A stretch of 64,000 nt of DNA from Buddleja alternifolia. Taxonomy: Eukaryota; Streptophyta; Magnoliopsida; Lamiales; Scrophulariaceae. Each line of letters opens with the position of its first letter. Within the stretch, counting starts at the first letter, position 1. Position numbers and translations under genes: made by a program. Positions 11,516-23,815 of the stretch are shown here, in pieces. A model generated the notes under the pieces. That model was not told where the DNA came from and did no database searches. It saw nothing but the letters and a program-made list of their open reading frames with translations. The DNA lies in NCBI GenBank assembly GCA_019426215.1, contig CM033405.1:1403001-1467000 (forward strand), given 5' to 3'.

Positions 11516-13050
11516 ATATCTCTACATAATAAGTATGTTTTCCTTATTACTATTAGAAAATAATTCTCAAGAGCCCCCGAATCCATCATATAATGACCCC
11601 TAACCATGTTTTCTCATGACTAGTAATTTAAGGATAATTACAGCCATTTATGTAGGACGTAGATGATTGTGATTAAAACTACCCAAAAATATAAAGAAAT
11701 GGTTGTGAATAAAACTACTTAAAAATCACTCTATTTTTACATAAATTTCTTGTATACTACACGTGATCAACATCAAATGGTGTTGATTAAACCACATTTG
11801 CACTTGGTGTATGTCATTGCTGATGTGGCTTAATTTACACCATTTGCGCATACATCACACCGAGCGTGTACAAGTATTTTTTCATGTTACACATAATGCC
11901 AACCAAAAGTAGAGGAAAAGAAATGCCATATATTGATAAAAATATGCTCTTATTTCAAAATATAAGGAAGCTATTTCTTAACAAATGACGTTATATTTGA
12001 TGCTATACACCTAAACAAAGTGGTAACAAAGAATCCTGACAAGAAATAAAATTTCTAAAAAGTATAAAACAAAAAATGGAGGTGCCGGGATAAGTGCTCT
12101 CCAAAAAATTTGAAGAAATAAAATTTCACACATACATACAATTTGAAGAAGGAAAAATCACCCGAATGTTAAAGTGCTCTCCAAAAATTCTTTCATGTTC
12201 CACCAAGATGCGGTTTTCAAGGTTTCAATCCGACTGTATAAACCGCCCACCTCAAATTTTTAAAAATCCCACTTAGGTTTATAAAATTTGTAAAATTTGC
12301 AATTTCGCGGCCCCCACTAAATTTTAAAATTATCACTTCTACCTATAAGGCTATAACATTTGCAATTTTGCCTCCTCTCAAAATTTTAAAATTGTCACTT
12401 CTACCTATAAGGCTATAACATTTGTAAATTTGCCTCCTAAAAAATGACAAAAATAACCCCCTCTATTACTCAAAAATACTTAATATGTCATTTGACTTTT
12501 TCAATCCATTACCAATTCTCAAATTTTCACTTTCTCCCTCCATCACACATTTTTACAACTCAAACAAAGGCGAAAACAGAAATCTTAGGTTTATGAATAG
12601 GGTAATTCTAGTTCCTTATTATAATTTTTCTCATAAATATAGTGTACCGTACCGCCACGACAAAGTGCTGTAACCACAAATGTTCTACATCATCTTCAAA
12701 GCATCAAACTTTCAAAATACTTGATTTCAAGATAGTTCGTGAGTTCCTTCCATAAATCTTGAAGGACGTCACAAGTCGTATTCAAGATCAAGCTTCAAGT
12801 GCCACAAGCTACAGGAGCAGACAACCAATTGAAAAGGGAATGAATGAAGATTAACTAATTGTATTATAGCCCCCACATTTGTAGTTGATTATATTGTCAC
12901 TTATGGATGAAGTGAACGTACACATATTTTAAACTTTAAAGTTAAGATAATTGCAACTTCAAATTTAATAATGGAGATTCACCATCCAATGCAAATTCTT
13001 ATATGTAATAGCAATTAATATTGGTGTTTCATTAATATTTTCCGGAGTTT
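11516..13050. other. Intergenic AT-rich DNA with decayed repeat fragments
   Basis: No gene is supported. About 12321-12444 contains a two-copy tandem repeat of period 62 (CACTTCTACCTATAAGGCTA). At 12598-12672 a fragment resembles the hAT interior (ATAAATATAGTGTACCGTAC), without recognisable ends. Confidence 0.6.
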
Positions 13051-13355
13051 CAAATTTTATTCGTTTTAAAATCTTATCAACAATAGGAGAAGGTTGCCAT
13101 TTAGTCTATGTAGCTCTTTCCTTTAGTTAATAAAACTATGGAAAAATTACACATATTTCCCTTACTTATTGTGTGATTACCAAAATTTCTCCCTTGTTGG
13201 AAATTACAAATTTTATTCGCTTTAAAATCTTATCAACAATAAGAGAAGGTTGCCATTTAGCTTACGTAGGTCTTTCCTTTAGTTAGTAAAACTATGGAAA
13301 ATTACACACATATCTCTTACTTATTGTGTAATTGCCAAACTTCTCCCTTATTAAA
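13051..13355. repeat. Tandem duplication, period 156 bp
   Basis: Copies 13051-13206 and 13207-13355 share AAAATCTTATCAACAATA and GAGAAGGTTGCCATTTAG. Each copy includes a segment like the arm of the fold-back element at 35035 (TTACTTATTGTGTRATTRCC), so a piece of an older transposon was probably duplicated. Confidence 0.75.
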
Positions 13356-13378
13356 AATTACCAACACACCTCCATATT

Positions 13379-13558
13379 TAGGGATGGAGCCACATAGGGG
13401 TTGGGTGGGGCCACCCACCCCCAACTTTGAAAAATTAAATTTTTACTCTATAAATTTTCAAAATTAAAAATTTTACCCCCCTCAAAATTAAAAAATTTCA
13501 GCTTTACCCTTTATTTTGTGTTCGCCTCCTCAAATTTATATTTCTGAATCCGTCCCTG
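13379..13558. mobile_element. Short hAT element, copy D (180 bp)
   Basis: Ends TAGGGATGGAGCC and GAATCCGTCCCTG are inverted. Flanks 13371-13378 (TCCATATT) and 13559-13566 (CCCATATT) form an 8-bp duplication with one mismatch. This is an internal-deletion form of the family at 3294 and 10291. Confidence 0.85.
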
Positions 13559-14444
13559 CCCATATTGACATGGGTTGTAGTATCCCATATTAACATGATC
13601 TTTGATCCGAATTTTAGGGAGGATCTATATATGCATATACTTTTTTTTTTGGTAAGAATACATATACATATATATATATATATATATGATAAATTATTAA
13701 GATGGTGGCACCACATATTTCTAGTTATCATTTTTGACTTCCAAAAAACGTATCATAATCCACTAGAGAGGTAACAATGTTGTCTACCCACGTTTTCATC
13801 ATGGTTGCGTTATTATAGACCCTAGAAAAGGATCTCACTTCTTTATCATCGCAACTCCTGATTAATACTCCTAGTCCTCTAATAACCTTTGGTGAATTCT
13901 AGTTAATATCATATAAAAATTGGTTAATACTTATGGAATTCAGTTACTTTAAGTTCTTGTATAATCACAAATATGTATGATAAATCCGATCAAAATGGTA
14001 TCAGGATATAGGGAACTCTTAAATATGAACCATGAAGACTATACCGAGTGTTCTTGGTGTCTATATTTGTTAGTTATTAGTAGATAGAATTTAAGGCAAA
14101 TTACATTTTGGTGTGATGGATAGGGGGCTCGCCCGAATTTATGAACTCTACACATCTACTCTTACAATTGTAAAATTGTTTACACATTTATTCATATCTT
14201 TATATATTGGAAGCATCGACATATGAGTTTCGGATTGTTAGTTTTGCTGATTTTATGGAGAAAAAACTTGTCTAAGGAACACATTTAGACTTCAAATCAC
14301 ATTAATTATCCCCATGAAATAATTGACGTTTCACCCTCCTTGAAGTCTCATTTGCTCTTTGCATAGCTTTTTCGTCAAAGCGACATAAATAATGACCGCA
14401 TGACACAAATCAATTTCGTCCATTAAATGACAGCATTGACCACA
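13559..14444. other. Intergenic, no gene
   Basis: AT-rich sequence with an AT microsatellite near 13668-13688. I see no gene, RNA or clear element end. Confidence 0.5.
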
Positions 14445-14690
14445 CATGTAAAACTTTTGAACTATGAAATTAAACGTGCAAAGCCGTAAAATTCTCAACA
14501 AAATTTGCTTAACCTATATCTGATCCATGTAAAACTTTTAAACTATGAAATTAAACGTGCAAAGCCTGTAAAGTTCTCAACAAAATTTGCTTAACCTATA
14601 TCTGATTCATGTAAAACCTTTAAACTATGAAATTAAACGTGCAGAGCCCGTAAAGTTCTCAACAAAATTTGCTTAACCTATATCCGATCC
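14445..14690. repeat. Three tandem units of 81-82 bp
   Basis: Units at 14445, 14526 and 14608 share ATGAAATTAAACGTGC and AACAAAATTTGCTTAACC with about 5 percent differences. It is a small minisatellite in gene-free DNA. Confidence 0.9.
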
Positions 14691-14940
14691 AATTGGATCA
14701 CAAATGCAATTTCACCCTTCAACCTTATTGATTCAAGCTTAGTATTTCGGCATTGTGGGAAACTAAAGCCTTTGAGGATGAGTATTATTAAAGAAGGAAT
14801 AATTAAGATCCATCATGCCAATTAATGGAGACTATAAAAAAGAAAATTGCATCAGTTGTGTGATTGCCGCATTTATGTGACACAACGTATTGGTACACCT
14901 ACTTAGCCTGCACCTAACTATTATATTTAAGACTATGAAA

Positions 14941-15360
14941 CATTTAAAAGATGGATTCATCATGCTTCTAAGGTCTATTAAATGCGTACGTTTAGTATGC
15001 CCATTAAATTCTTACATTTAGTATATGTATATACAAGACGGGAAATTCTAGCCCGCTCGCTCCCGATTCGGCCAAATTTATGTGTATTTTATAAAATAAT
15101 TTACTAATTATATGATAAGTGTAATACACTCTCCTTGTGAAATACACTTGGGTGCGGCCAAATCGGGTTTGGGCTAGAATTTTCCAATACAAGATATGTG
15201 AATATATGATAAGTATCTCATAATATTTTACATTGAAAAGATGGATTCATCATGCTTCTAAGGTCTATTAAATGCTTACGTTTAGTATGTCTATTAAATT
15301 CTTACATTTAGTATTTGTACATACAAGATAAGGTGAATATATAATAATGTCTCATAATAT
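14941..15360. repeat. Tandem duplication, period 290 bp, first copy holding an inserted MITE
   Basis: CATTTAAAAGATGGATTCAT at 14941 and CATTGAAAAGATGGATTCAT at 15231 begin two copies that continue through GGTCTATTAAATGC and TTCTTACATTTAGTAT. The first is split by the element 15040-15186; the second keeps the uninterrupted site (ACATACAAGATAAGG). Confidence 0.85.
15040..15186. mobile_element. Fold-back MITE, 147 bp, Mutator-like target duplication
   Basis: GGGAAATTCTAGCCC and GGGCTAGAATTTTCC are the inverted ends, and the two arms pair over most of their length. Flanks 15031-15039 (ATACAAGAC) and 15187-15195 (ATACAAGAT) are a 9-bp duplication with one mismatch, the size made by Mutator-like transposases. 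Related copies are at 35841 and 45992. Confidence 0.85.
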
Positions 15361-15641
15361 TAAATAAAATGAATATAAAATAAAAATGTTGACTCTCATC
15401 TTACATTTAACCATCTAGAATATGGCCACAGCATATGTCCCCAGAATACATGCTAAATCTTCTATTACATAAATGTGTAATACTTACTGTTATGCAATAT
15501 ATAACGCAAGCATATTAATTACTCAATTGCATATATACGTGGGTGATGGTTGGGAAAAATGATTGTTAATATTCTTTTCAAATCACAACTCTTTTTCTTT
15601 CTATTTTCCGATCAGACGTGTATATTTATCACAACTTTGTG

Positions 15642-16745
15642 GGGTTATTTGCATCCCCCTCCCTTGAGGTTTTGACCTTTGGCAAGGACACCCCCTCATC
15701 AATTAGAATTTGGCATCCACACCCCCTATGTGTAAAAAAATTTATAAACTACCCTTTTCGCCCTTAATTTATATTTTTATTTCTTATTTTGTATTTTTCA
15801 TTTCATTCCTTTCTTTTTCTTATTAAATAGAAAAAAAAAAATAGAAATTACCCTCATGATAGTTTTTCATTAATTCTAATGAATAGTTACTTTTATCTAA
15901 AAATATGTATAGCAAATAATATATCAAACTTATTTTAAATAAAACTGGTATGTATTTATCTTGAATTATATTTTTAATGTTTCAAAAAACTTTTAATAAA
16001 CCAGCAATACTTTATTTATTTTATAAAAAATAAAAAGTTTATATATAGATTTTTCTTCTTCTTTTTTACTTCGTATTTTTCTTCTTTTTTGTACTAAGTA
16101 GGAATAAGACTAATAAGCAGTATAATAAATATAAAAATAAATAAATTAAACATTCACTTGGAAATAAAATATTATCATTTGAAATATATTTATGATAGTG
16201 AAAATAAACAATGAGATTCATAATTTATCAAATAATTCGTTCGACCTCTTCAGTTTTCACTTCATAATCATCTATAAGTACTTAAGAAAGGAGATTAAAC
16301 CGAAACTACTATTTCAATTTTTAGATTTTTGTTTATTGTGTGATTTCGCATGAAAAGATTGTAAAATGAGCATTTGAGATGGAAAAAAAATTCCGGTATA
16401 TATTTTGTGAATATAAAAACTCTATTTGGTGGTGTTGGGGGTTTAGTAATTTTCACTTTAAAATATTTGTTATAACTCATTTTAATTGAAAATTAATTTT
16501 CATTAAAATTATTTGTAATTCAGAATTTTTATAAGCTTAACTTATATTCATTTTTTTTATTTAATAAAAAAAAGAAAGGAATTTAATGAAAAATACAAAA
16601 TAGGAAATAAAAATATAAACTAAGGGCAAAAAAGGTAGTTTATAAAAAAATTTACACATAGGGGGTGTGGATGCCAAATTTTAATTGATGAGGGGGTGTT
16701 CTTGCCAAAGATCAAAACCTCAGGGAAGGTGGATGTAAATAACCC
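15642..16745. mobile_element. Non-autonomous Mutator-like element with long terminal inverted repeats
   Basis: The ends GGGTTATTTGCATCC and GGATGTAAATAACCC open inverted repeats of roughly 190-200 bp, with shared runs such as CCACACCCCCTATGTGTAAA. The flanks CAACTTTGTG (15632-15641) and CAATTTTGTG (16746-16755) are a 9-10-bp duplication with one mismatch. The 0.7-kb centre is AT-rich with no transposase. Confidence 0.85.
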
Positions 16746-16755
16746 CAATTTTGTG

Positions 16756-19514
16756 TATATAATAGAAAGTGTTACATTACGTGTAATATAAATTTTGAAA
16801 TGAATAGAGTACACCCCAAAACATTATATTATAAAATAAAAAAAAAGAGTACACCCCAAAACTACCTAAACAAATAATGCATCGAAAAAAGTGTTATGAA
16901 TTTAACACCGACCATTTCGAGAAATGGCAAAGAAAATACGTCTCTACTATTAAGCCTTAATTGTTGTCCCGCCCATCATTGCACATGATCACCTCCCTTG
17001 TTTTGCATAAACTATACTATCTAGTTCATTTCATGTAATATTTTTGATCAAATATTTTGTGTGTGTATTTTTTTTAAAGGTTATAAAAAGAAGAAGAAAT
17101 ATTTTGTAGTTGTTTTAATGTAAGAAGATTACGAAGATCATGCTACTATCATAAATAATGAATAGGAAAAATTACTAAAAACTTCCTAAAATAAAATTTT
17201 ATATTTAAAAAATCTATGATAAAAAATTTTAATCTAAAAAATTCATTCCACCAACTTTTCATTCCAAAAGGCCCAAGATTTGGGGTTAATAAATTTATGA
17301 ACTCAATTGCCCTTAGCGTTCTAGACTAAAAATTTAATCAATTGTAGTTTTGTATAGAGATTTATTTATTTAGAAATTTTATATTGATAATTGAGTAAAT
17401 ATAATTTTATTTAAAAATATCAGATTTTTAATCTTCTTAAAAAAATTTAAAAATATACTTTTTAGATAATTATAGTAAAATAAAAATAAATTATATAAAA
17501 ATATTTAAATATTTAATGCGAAAATAAAAATATGTATTATTCAACTTGTCAATTTGAAAATTTTAAAACAAAAAAAAAGATCGATATAAAAGATCAAATG
17601 ATCAATTCTTAACTTAATGAATGCATGGTAGTTTAGTCAAAAAAAGTTCTTAATCTTAACTTTTGAGTTTTTTTGAATAAAGAGTTTGTGGAGTGAATTT
17701 TGGAGTTGAATAATATTTCCATGGGAATATAAAAATTTTATTTTGGGGGGATTTTAGTAGTTTTCTCTAATAAATATTAGCTACTAGCAACCAGTGATGT
17801 CTATATCAATTATTAATGATCAACTAACAACCTTGATATGACTAAAATAGATCATAATTATAATAACCAAAATGCCCCAAGCATTAGTAGGAAATGACAA
17901 GACACACATCAGACCCAAATTGTTCGGCTTGAAATAACTATAGTAAATCATGAAGATGTTAAAAAATTCATTTTAGAATATATTGTGTTCAGATATTCGT
18001 ACACCATGAAAATTCTATAAATGCGCCACTAATGAAGATTTCCATGACGTTTCAGCTTTGAGTTAGCATCACATCGATCCGAGGTGCTTTGCCGACTTAA
18101 TCACTTGAGAGTCATAACGGGATCCAACCCCACCATGCCTTAATGTGGGGTAACTATGATTTTGAGTAATTCACGTTTCTTGAAGCTCATATCATACCGA
18201 CCATTAAGCTCTAATCGATTGTTACAAGCCCTACAAAATCAATTCAAATCGCACTACTAGACACACACACCTGGAATAACTTAACCAAACTTCATATTTT
18301 ATGACCTAAACTTCGAGGCTTGAAGTATTATCTCTTAATCCCTCATATCTTTATAGCTAAGACGTCCAAAATCCAAATTTTATGAACGTATATCTTAATA
18401 GTAGTCTGAGAATGATTCTTGGAAATCCACTATATCGATCATCCGTGGATGGTGAAGCACGTACATATAAATCTCATGACATGAATTTATTGTACTTACA
18501 ACGTGAAACATAATACCCAAATAAATTCTAATCCAAGATTTGAGTATATTTTGATTTAAACTTTAAGTTCACGTCATGGTGTATTGAGAACTAATCGGTC
18601 AACAAATTAAAAATTAAACTCGATCGTGATATGATTAGACTTATGAAAAGAATTACTAATCAACCAAACAAGACAATTTAACGTAGTTATGATTATGATA
18701 TTAGTAGTTTTTTGGACAGGGTAACAAACCTATTCGGCCAAGGGTCGGGTCGGACACGACATGGAGTACATGGATTATAGACTGTACTGAAAACAAGGCC
18801 CGCCGCAGACATAGCTATTGTAAACGTAGTTCAAATGTATCGGCCGAATATGACATAAGCATTATTTATATTTCGATAACTTACTCAGAGTCTAGATAAG
18901 AAGTATAAAGTCATTTTATTATTAATAAATGCTAGAGTAATTTTATAGGATTGTTTGTATAACCCCTATCCATGAATAAAAGTATTTACAGATAACACCA
19001 TGCACGGACCCGCACATGACTCACTCAGATAACACGTGGGATAGTTGACTCACTCAAATAACACGTGGGATACTTAAATGGCTCAGATTCTCGAATCATT
19101 GGGTTAGAGTCGAGTCGAACGACCCGACCCATTTAACACCACGTGGATATTCTGCCCAATTAGCCAATTAGTGTATTTGTAATGACATTTTCGTCATTTG
19201 CACATAATGCCCAAAATAGGGCAATATCAGATTGTTACTCAACTAAATTAAGGTTCGAAATTCTCATGTTTCAATTCGAATTTCCTTCATGGAAATAAAG
19301 GGGAACTTTTTCACATTTCACTTAAGTCGACCCAAATTTTTGTCTTGTATATCACTTTATGTATGTATGTATAACATATTCTTTTAGTTTATACCCAAAA
19401 AACATATTCTTTTCGTATAAAATTGACTGTGTATTACATACACTTGAGTAATATGCACTAAAAACCAATCCGAATTTTCTGTTACATATTCATAATACAC
19501 ACATAAATACGTAA
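16756..19514. other. Gene-free AT-rich intergenic stretch
   Basis: No open frame, RNA gene or clear transposon end is supported. Around 17160-17760 short AT-rich segments face one another (CTAAAAACTTCC and GGGATTTTAGTAG), which may be the worn ends of another fold-back element, but I could not define it. Confidence 0.4.
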
Positions 19515-19755
19515 CAAGTATATACATATAATTTCTCACCACATCCTAACCATCCGCGTATACATATAATTTATTACCACATCCTAACCATCCACATATA
19601 CATACCATATGCGTATACATATAATTTTTCACCACATTCTAACCATCCGCGCGTACATATAATTTCTCACCACATCCTAACCATCCGCGTGTATGTATAA
19701 TTTTTCACCGCATCCTATTTTTCACCACATGCTAACCCACCATCCGCGTATACAC
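19515..19755. repeat. Degenerate minisatellite, about five units of about 42 bp
   Basis: The motif CACCACATCCTAACCATCCG followed by CGTATACATATAATTT recurs with small changes. It lies 160 bp beyond the 3' end of the DUF1645 gene. Confidence 0.8.
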
Positions 19756-19916
19756 TTGTTTAACCGAAGATTTGAATTGACTGAAAACATGCATCCCCGC
19801 GTATTTAGCAACAAAACTTAATTTAATAAGCCTAGAATAAGATCATAAAACAAATTAAACCCCACTTGGCGTACCAATCTATGAACATGCAGTACAATAC
19901 ATCAATGCAGATGCTT

Positions 19917-20654
19917 CTAGAAGTGCGGGAAGCCATTAACACTAGCGAAAAACCCTACCCTGTACGGTAAATACGATTTCTTCTTACCCCCCTCCTTTAT
20001 CGCTCTATTCCTTATATACAGCTCCTCATGCGCCGACGCCGCGCCGCCGGATAAGCCGCCGCCGGCGGCTCCTTTGATCAATCTCTTCGGCTTCTCTTCT
20101 CGGCTCTTCGGAGCCAAAAAGACGAAATTGCCCTTCCCCTGCCCCTCGCTGTTGCTCCGTTTCAGAAAATCTGGAAGCTTCCACCGCTTCGACGCCGATC
20201 CGGTCGATTTGCTCTTCTTGCACTGATTCGGCAGCGGCGAATCCGTCAATTTCGGCCGCCACACGCAGTACGTGCCTTCTGGAACGCTCTCCAATTCATC
20301 GGCTTCCGACGACGACGAACACGAATCGCGATCGTCGAGGAAGAGATCGCGCAGAGGAATCGCAACGCTCGATTGATGATCCGACGGCTTGTTTTCGCCG
20401 ATCGAAGCTCCGTGATCGTGACCTAGCAAAAGATCGCGGTTGAACACGGGGAAAATCGGCTTGATTTGCGCGAATTCATCGGCTGATACGTCTTCGTCTT
20501 CGCGTAGTGAAGTGAATTCGAAATCGTCGTCGCCGACGGCCGCGTTCGAGCTCTCGGCGGCGACTCTCACGGCGGTTTCTGCTAATCTATCGCATGAGTA
20601 GCTGTTGAAGCTAGGGCACATGTATGCATCCTCTTGATATTGGCTGCTATTCAT
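19917..20654 (-). CDS. DUF1645 family protein, single exon, 245 aa
   Basis: Plant-specific family of unknown biochemical function; some members are linked to stress tolerance or growth in the literature. Visible family features are an acidic Ser-rich N-terminal half (GDDDFEFTSL; a DSCSSSSEADE patch around residue 110), the mid motif YCVWRP, a basic block with RWKLPDFLKRSNSEG, a Gly/Ala-rich linker, and a C-terminal SYLPYRVGFFASVNG. In relatives I recall the last motif with extra residues between YR and VGFF; here it is contracted, so a small deletion is possible. The codons are GC-rich compared with the flanks, usual for an intronless plant gene. The start ATG at 20652-20654 is the first in frame. 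An overlapping frame at 20026-20262 is a shadow. Confidence 0.9.
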   Translation of the reverse strand: MNSSQYQEDAYMCPSFNSYSCDRLAETAVRVAAESSNAAVGDDDFEFTSLREDEDVSADEFAQIKPIFPVFNRDLLLGHDHGASIGENKPSDHQSSVAIPLRDLFLDDRDSCSSSSEADELESVPEGTYCVWRPKLTDSPLPNQCKKSKSTGSASKRWKLPDFLKRSNSEGQGKGNFVFLAPKSREEKPKRLIKGAAGGGLSGGAASAHEELYIRNRAIKEGGKKKSYLPYRVGFFASVNGFPHF

Positions 20655-20800
20655 TTTAGTGTATATATGTATAAGCTTGTATGTATATGTTGAGAGAGAG
20701 AGAGGATTTTAGAGAGAGATGAGGGGTTTGGTTAAGTGGGATCTTATATACGTGTGTATATATTTTGGTCGTCTGAAAGAAATGGAGAGGAGTTAAAAAA
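20655..20800 (-). promoter_or_regulatory. Leader and likely core promoter of the DUF1645 gene
   Basis: On the minus strand, TATATAAG-like sequence (plus-strand CTTATATACG, 20742-20751) lies about 90 bp upstream of the ATG. It is followed by a CT-rich leader, seen as GAGAGAGAGAGAGG at 20691-20704 on the plus strand. TATA plus a CT-rich 5' UTR is common in plant genes. The start site itself cannot be read. Confidence 0.5.
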
Positions 20801-20838
20801 ATATAAAATAAGAAAATGATGAGTTGCATCCTTTTAAT

Positions 20839-21644
20839 GGTAATTTGCAAATTGCACCCCAAAATGAGTGCCTTTTGCACATTGCGCCATTAGATTATAG
20901 ATTGGCACATTGCACTTCTATTTTCTTGAAGAAATGGCATATTGTATTATGAAGTTATCTTTAGCTTCGCGTATTGTGCTTTTAAACGATGTCGAACCAT
21001 GAAACTCATCGCGGAATTGAGTTGAATCAATTTAATGGATAGAATAGTCTAAAATCGATTTGTTCCCTTTGACATGCATCTGCACGTAGCAAAACGTTCG
21101 AAAAGCCAATTGTAATTATGCACAAGGATGGGGACAAAATTTTCGATTCGGGGAGCAATACCTAAAAACGAAGGCAAACTTGATTATTTTAGATATTGGG
21201 AGTACAAAATTTCAAATATCATAAATTTGTGGCGCCAATTTTCCCCCAAAGGTTTTTTTTTTTTTTTTTTCGTCGCTGGCCCCCATCTCTGGCTATGCAA
21301 CAAAAAAATAGGTCAAGGTGGAGTTAGAAAATTCGACTTCGTTGCTGAAGCAAAATTTTGTGAGCTAATAATCAGATTTCATTCAAATAGTGTATTTTTA
21401 TTTTCGCCCCTAAAAATTTTCTTGGATCAAGGCATGTTATGAAAGAAGTGAATCATTTTCTGACGATCTTTTTCCTCAAACTAATTTAACTCGGTTTTCT
21501 GACAAGTTCCGTGTTTTGTAACCGCTTCGGATGCAATATGTCGAACTAAAGGTGATTTCAGGGTACAATATATTAGATTTGCAATTTAGAGTCTCATTTC
21601 AAAAATATACTACTAAATTGAGGGTACAACATGCAAAATTAGCC
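20839..21644. mobile_element. Possible fold-back element, ends weak
   Basis: The left end GGTAATTTGCAAATTGCACC resembles the inverse of the right end GGGTACAACATGCAAAATTAG, giving about 24-bp inverted repeats 0.8 kb apart. No target duplication is evident. The interior includes a short open frame with a T-run, not considered a gene. 21645-22137 has nothing I can support. Confidence 0.35.
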
Positions 21645-22181
21645 TTATTTTAGTGAGAAATGGTTGAGGGGTGTTGTATTTGCTTCGGTCACACGACTAA
21701 CGCGGTCATCGCACACGTGGGCTTCTAGAACTGATTACTGATGTTAGGTTAGCGCTTTTATGCCACCTGGATATTTGGCTTTACATGATATTTTTACCAT
21801 TTCGGATTTTATATTTCAAATCACGTAGATCATGTTGCAATTTTCTATTACACTTCACATATAAATAATACGTGTATAAAATATTTTATTGAATATAAAT
21901 TTAATATGAATTAATATACTTATTAGATATACATGATATACAATACGAGATACAATATTATTTTACAATAGAATATTCAACTTGTGTTTCTACTTGCCCA
22001 AAGATAAGACGTCAGTCAATTGAAAATTAAATCCCAACCATATAAAGCAATTAGATGTTTATGATTTGCATTCCTTACTTTTATTGGGATTTTATGAAAA
22101 ATATAATATTTATATTTAGCGGGTGACATTTGGACTATAAGACCATCTCCATGCACCATTTTACCGGAAAAATCTATGTTG

Positions 22182-22305
22182 GATCGGGTATAATGGAGCT
22201 AGTGCCCATTACACCATATATTTGTGTTGGGATGTGTGAATTTTATTATCCCAACACAAATGTGTGGTGTAATGGGCACCGGCTCCATTACACCGGGTCT
22301 ACCAT
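22182..22305. repeat. Hairpin (inverted repeat with about 50-bp arms) inside the Harbinger-like element
   Basis: GTGCCCATTACACCATATAT and ATCCCAACACAAATGTGTGG belong to two arms that pair across a short AT loop near 22240-22250. The arms run from about 22185 to 22300 and would form a strong stem-loop. It may be a nested miniature element, but I could not define a duplication. Confidence 0.65.
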
Positions 22306-22692
22306 AGAATCACCCCCATTTTACCTCTCAATGGAACGGTATTCCCGGCGCTAAAGTAGCGCCGGGTCTTCTTTTTTTTGTTTTGTTTTTTTTTCTGTTT
22401 TTATTTGAGTCTCTAAATTTGTAATAGAAACAATTAAATACTATGTAATTTGGTCTTTAAACTTTAAAAAGTTACAATTAGGTCCTAAGTTATGTTTTTT
22501 TCCACTTAATTATATATTGTTTTAATTTATATATTGTTTGTTAACTAGTACAAAATGTGTATCCCTTATAAATTTAAAAGATTTTAAAATTACATCTAAG
22601 ATAGACTAATATTACATAAAATGCAAAAATTACACAATTCAAAGGGAACCGAACATAATACAAGATAAATAAATTGGACAAACAACAATAAT

Positions 22693-23815
22693 TTAAAATG
22701 GTGGTAAATCGAATTCACTTCCCCCAAAATTAGGAAAATAGCCACCATAATAATTTGACGCAGACGGTGGATATGGATATTGATTTTGTTGCGCTCTTTT
22801 TTGTGTAATCTTAATCTGTTTAGCTTGGAGATGAGCACGAACCGTCTCATCACTGATACAACTCAAGTCACGTGCTAAAATTTTATCTTCTCATGCAACT
22901 TCTTTTTTTTTTTTTTTATGCATCTCAATTTGTTGTTGGTGCATCTGCATTTTTTGTGCTCTCAAAAGCATTTCTTGTTCTTTCAAATACGAATTCTTTT
23001 TCTTGTATCTCAAAATGGTGTTTTCTATCTTTTGCTGTCTTCCTCATCAGCTCCACAACCTCTTCATTTTGAGCTTTCAGCTTATCCACATCTTTTGCCC
23101 TTTGTTCTTCTACCTTTTTTTTGTAATTTGGCTTTTTTCACTCCAATGGGTTATTGAGATGAAGAGCCACCAATATTATCATCATCATCATTTAAATCAA
23201 TAGAAAATTGTGAAAACCCTGTAGAATCTGGGGTACCACAATTAGGAGATTGATTATCTGATTATGACGAGACATGGTTGGAAGGATGCTTTCGAGAAAT
23301 TTGTCGCCTCGGGGGGCTATTAGCTTCAAATTTTTCAAAATCTTTTAGAATGTTCCACACATCATCATATTTGAAACCATTCTTGAAATTTTTTTTTGTC
23401 AGTGTTAGCATAAAATATTTTCACTCTTTCAAGCTGCAAATAATTATAAATATCAGATCCAAAAACTTTAACATATATAAAATCACAATAATGGAATAAA
23501 CATTACTTACTATAGTTTGTTCTGATGCCCCCCCCCCCCCCCGGCTAGGGTTCTGACTTTCGACATGCTTGATGGAATGGAATGTACTAATCTTTTAACA
23601 CCAGCGTCTATGTCTGAGTATCGACATTGTAGGGATCTTTGGCCACGATCCGTGTAAGACGGATTTTTGGAGTTATTGAATATAATAGTCACTCGAGCCC
23701 AAAACCTATCTGAAGTTTGGGATATCCCCGTAATGGGATCTTGAGAAACTTCTATATAAGCTTGACATAGAATGATATCTTCATCGTCGCGATAATTAAC
23801 ACTTCGGCCCGACAT
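22693..23815 (-). pseudogene. Broken Myb/SANT plus NAM-associated protein gene (Harbinger ORF1-like)
   Basis: The start at 23815 gives MSGRSVNYRDDEDIILCQAY, then EVSQDPITG, DRFWARVT and YTDRGQRSLQCRYSDID. That is the Myb/SANT-like N-terminus of proteins often mis-annotated as glutathione S-transferase T3-like, homologous to Harbinger ORF1. An intron probably starts near 23508 (GTAAGT on the minus strand). The second part has YDDVWNILKDFEKFE, IGVKKAKLQKKG and a C-terminal NYYGGYFPNFGGSEFDLPPF ending at 22693, typical of the NAM-associated domain. It is interrupted by several stops and frame changes, with suspicious G and A runs at about 23527-23542 and 23390. It is almost certainly non-functional. 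Confidence 0.75.

Noticed and set aside
14445..14690. CRISPR-like array
   Set aside because: Units are contiguous 81-bp tandem copies without unique spacers, in a plant nuclear context.
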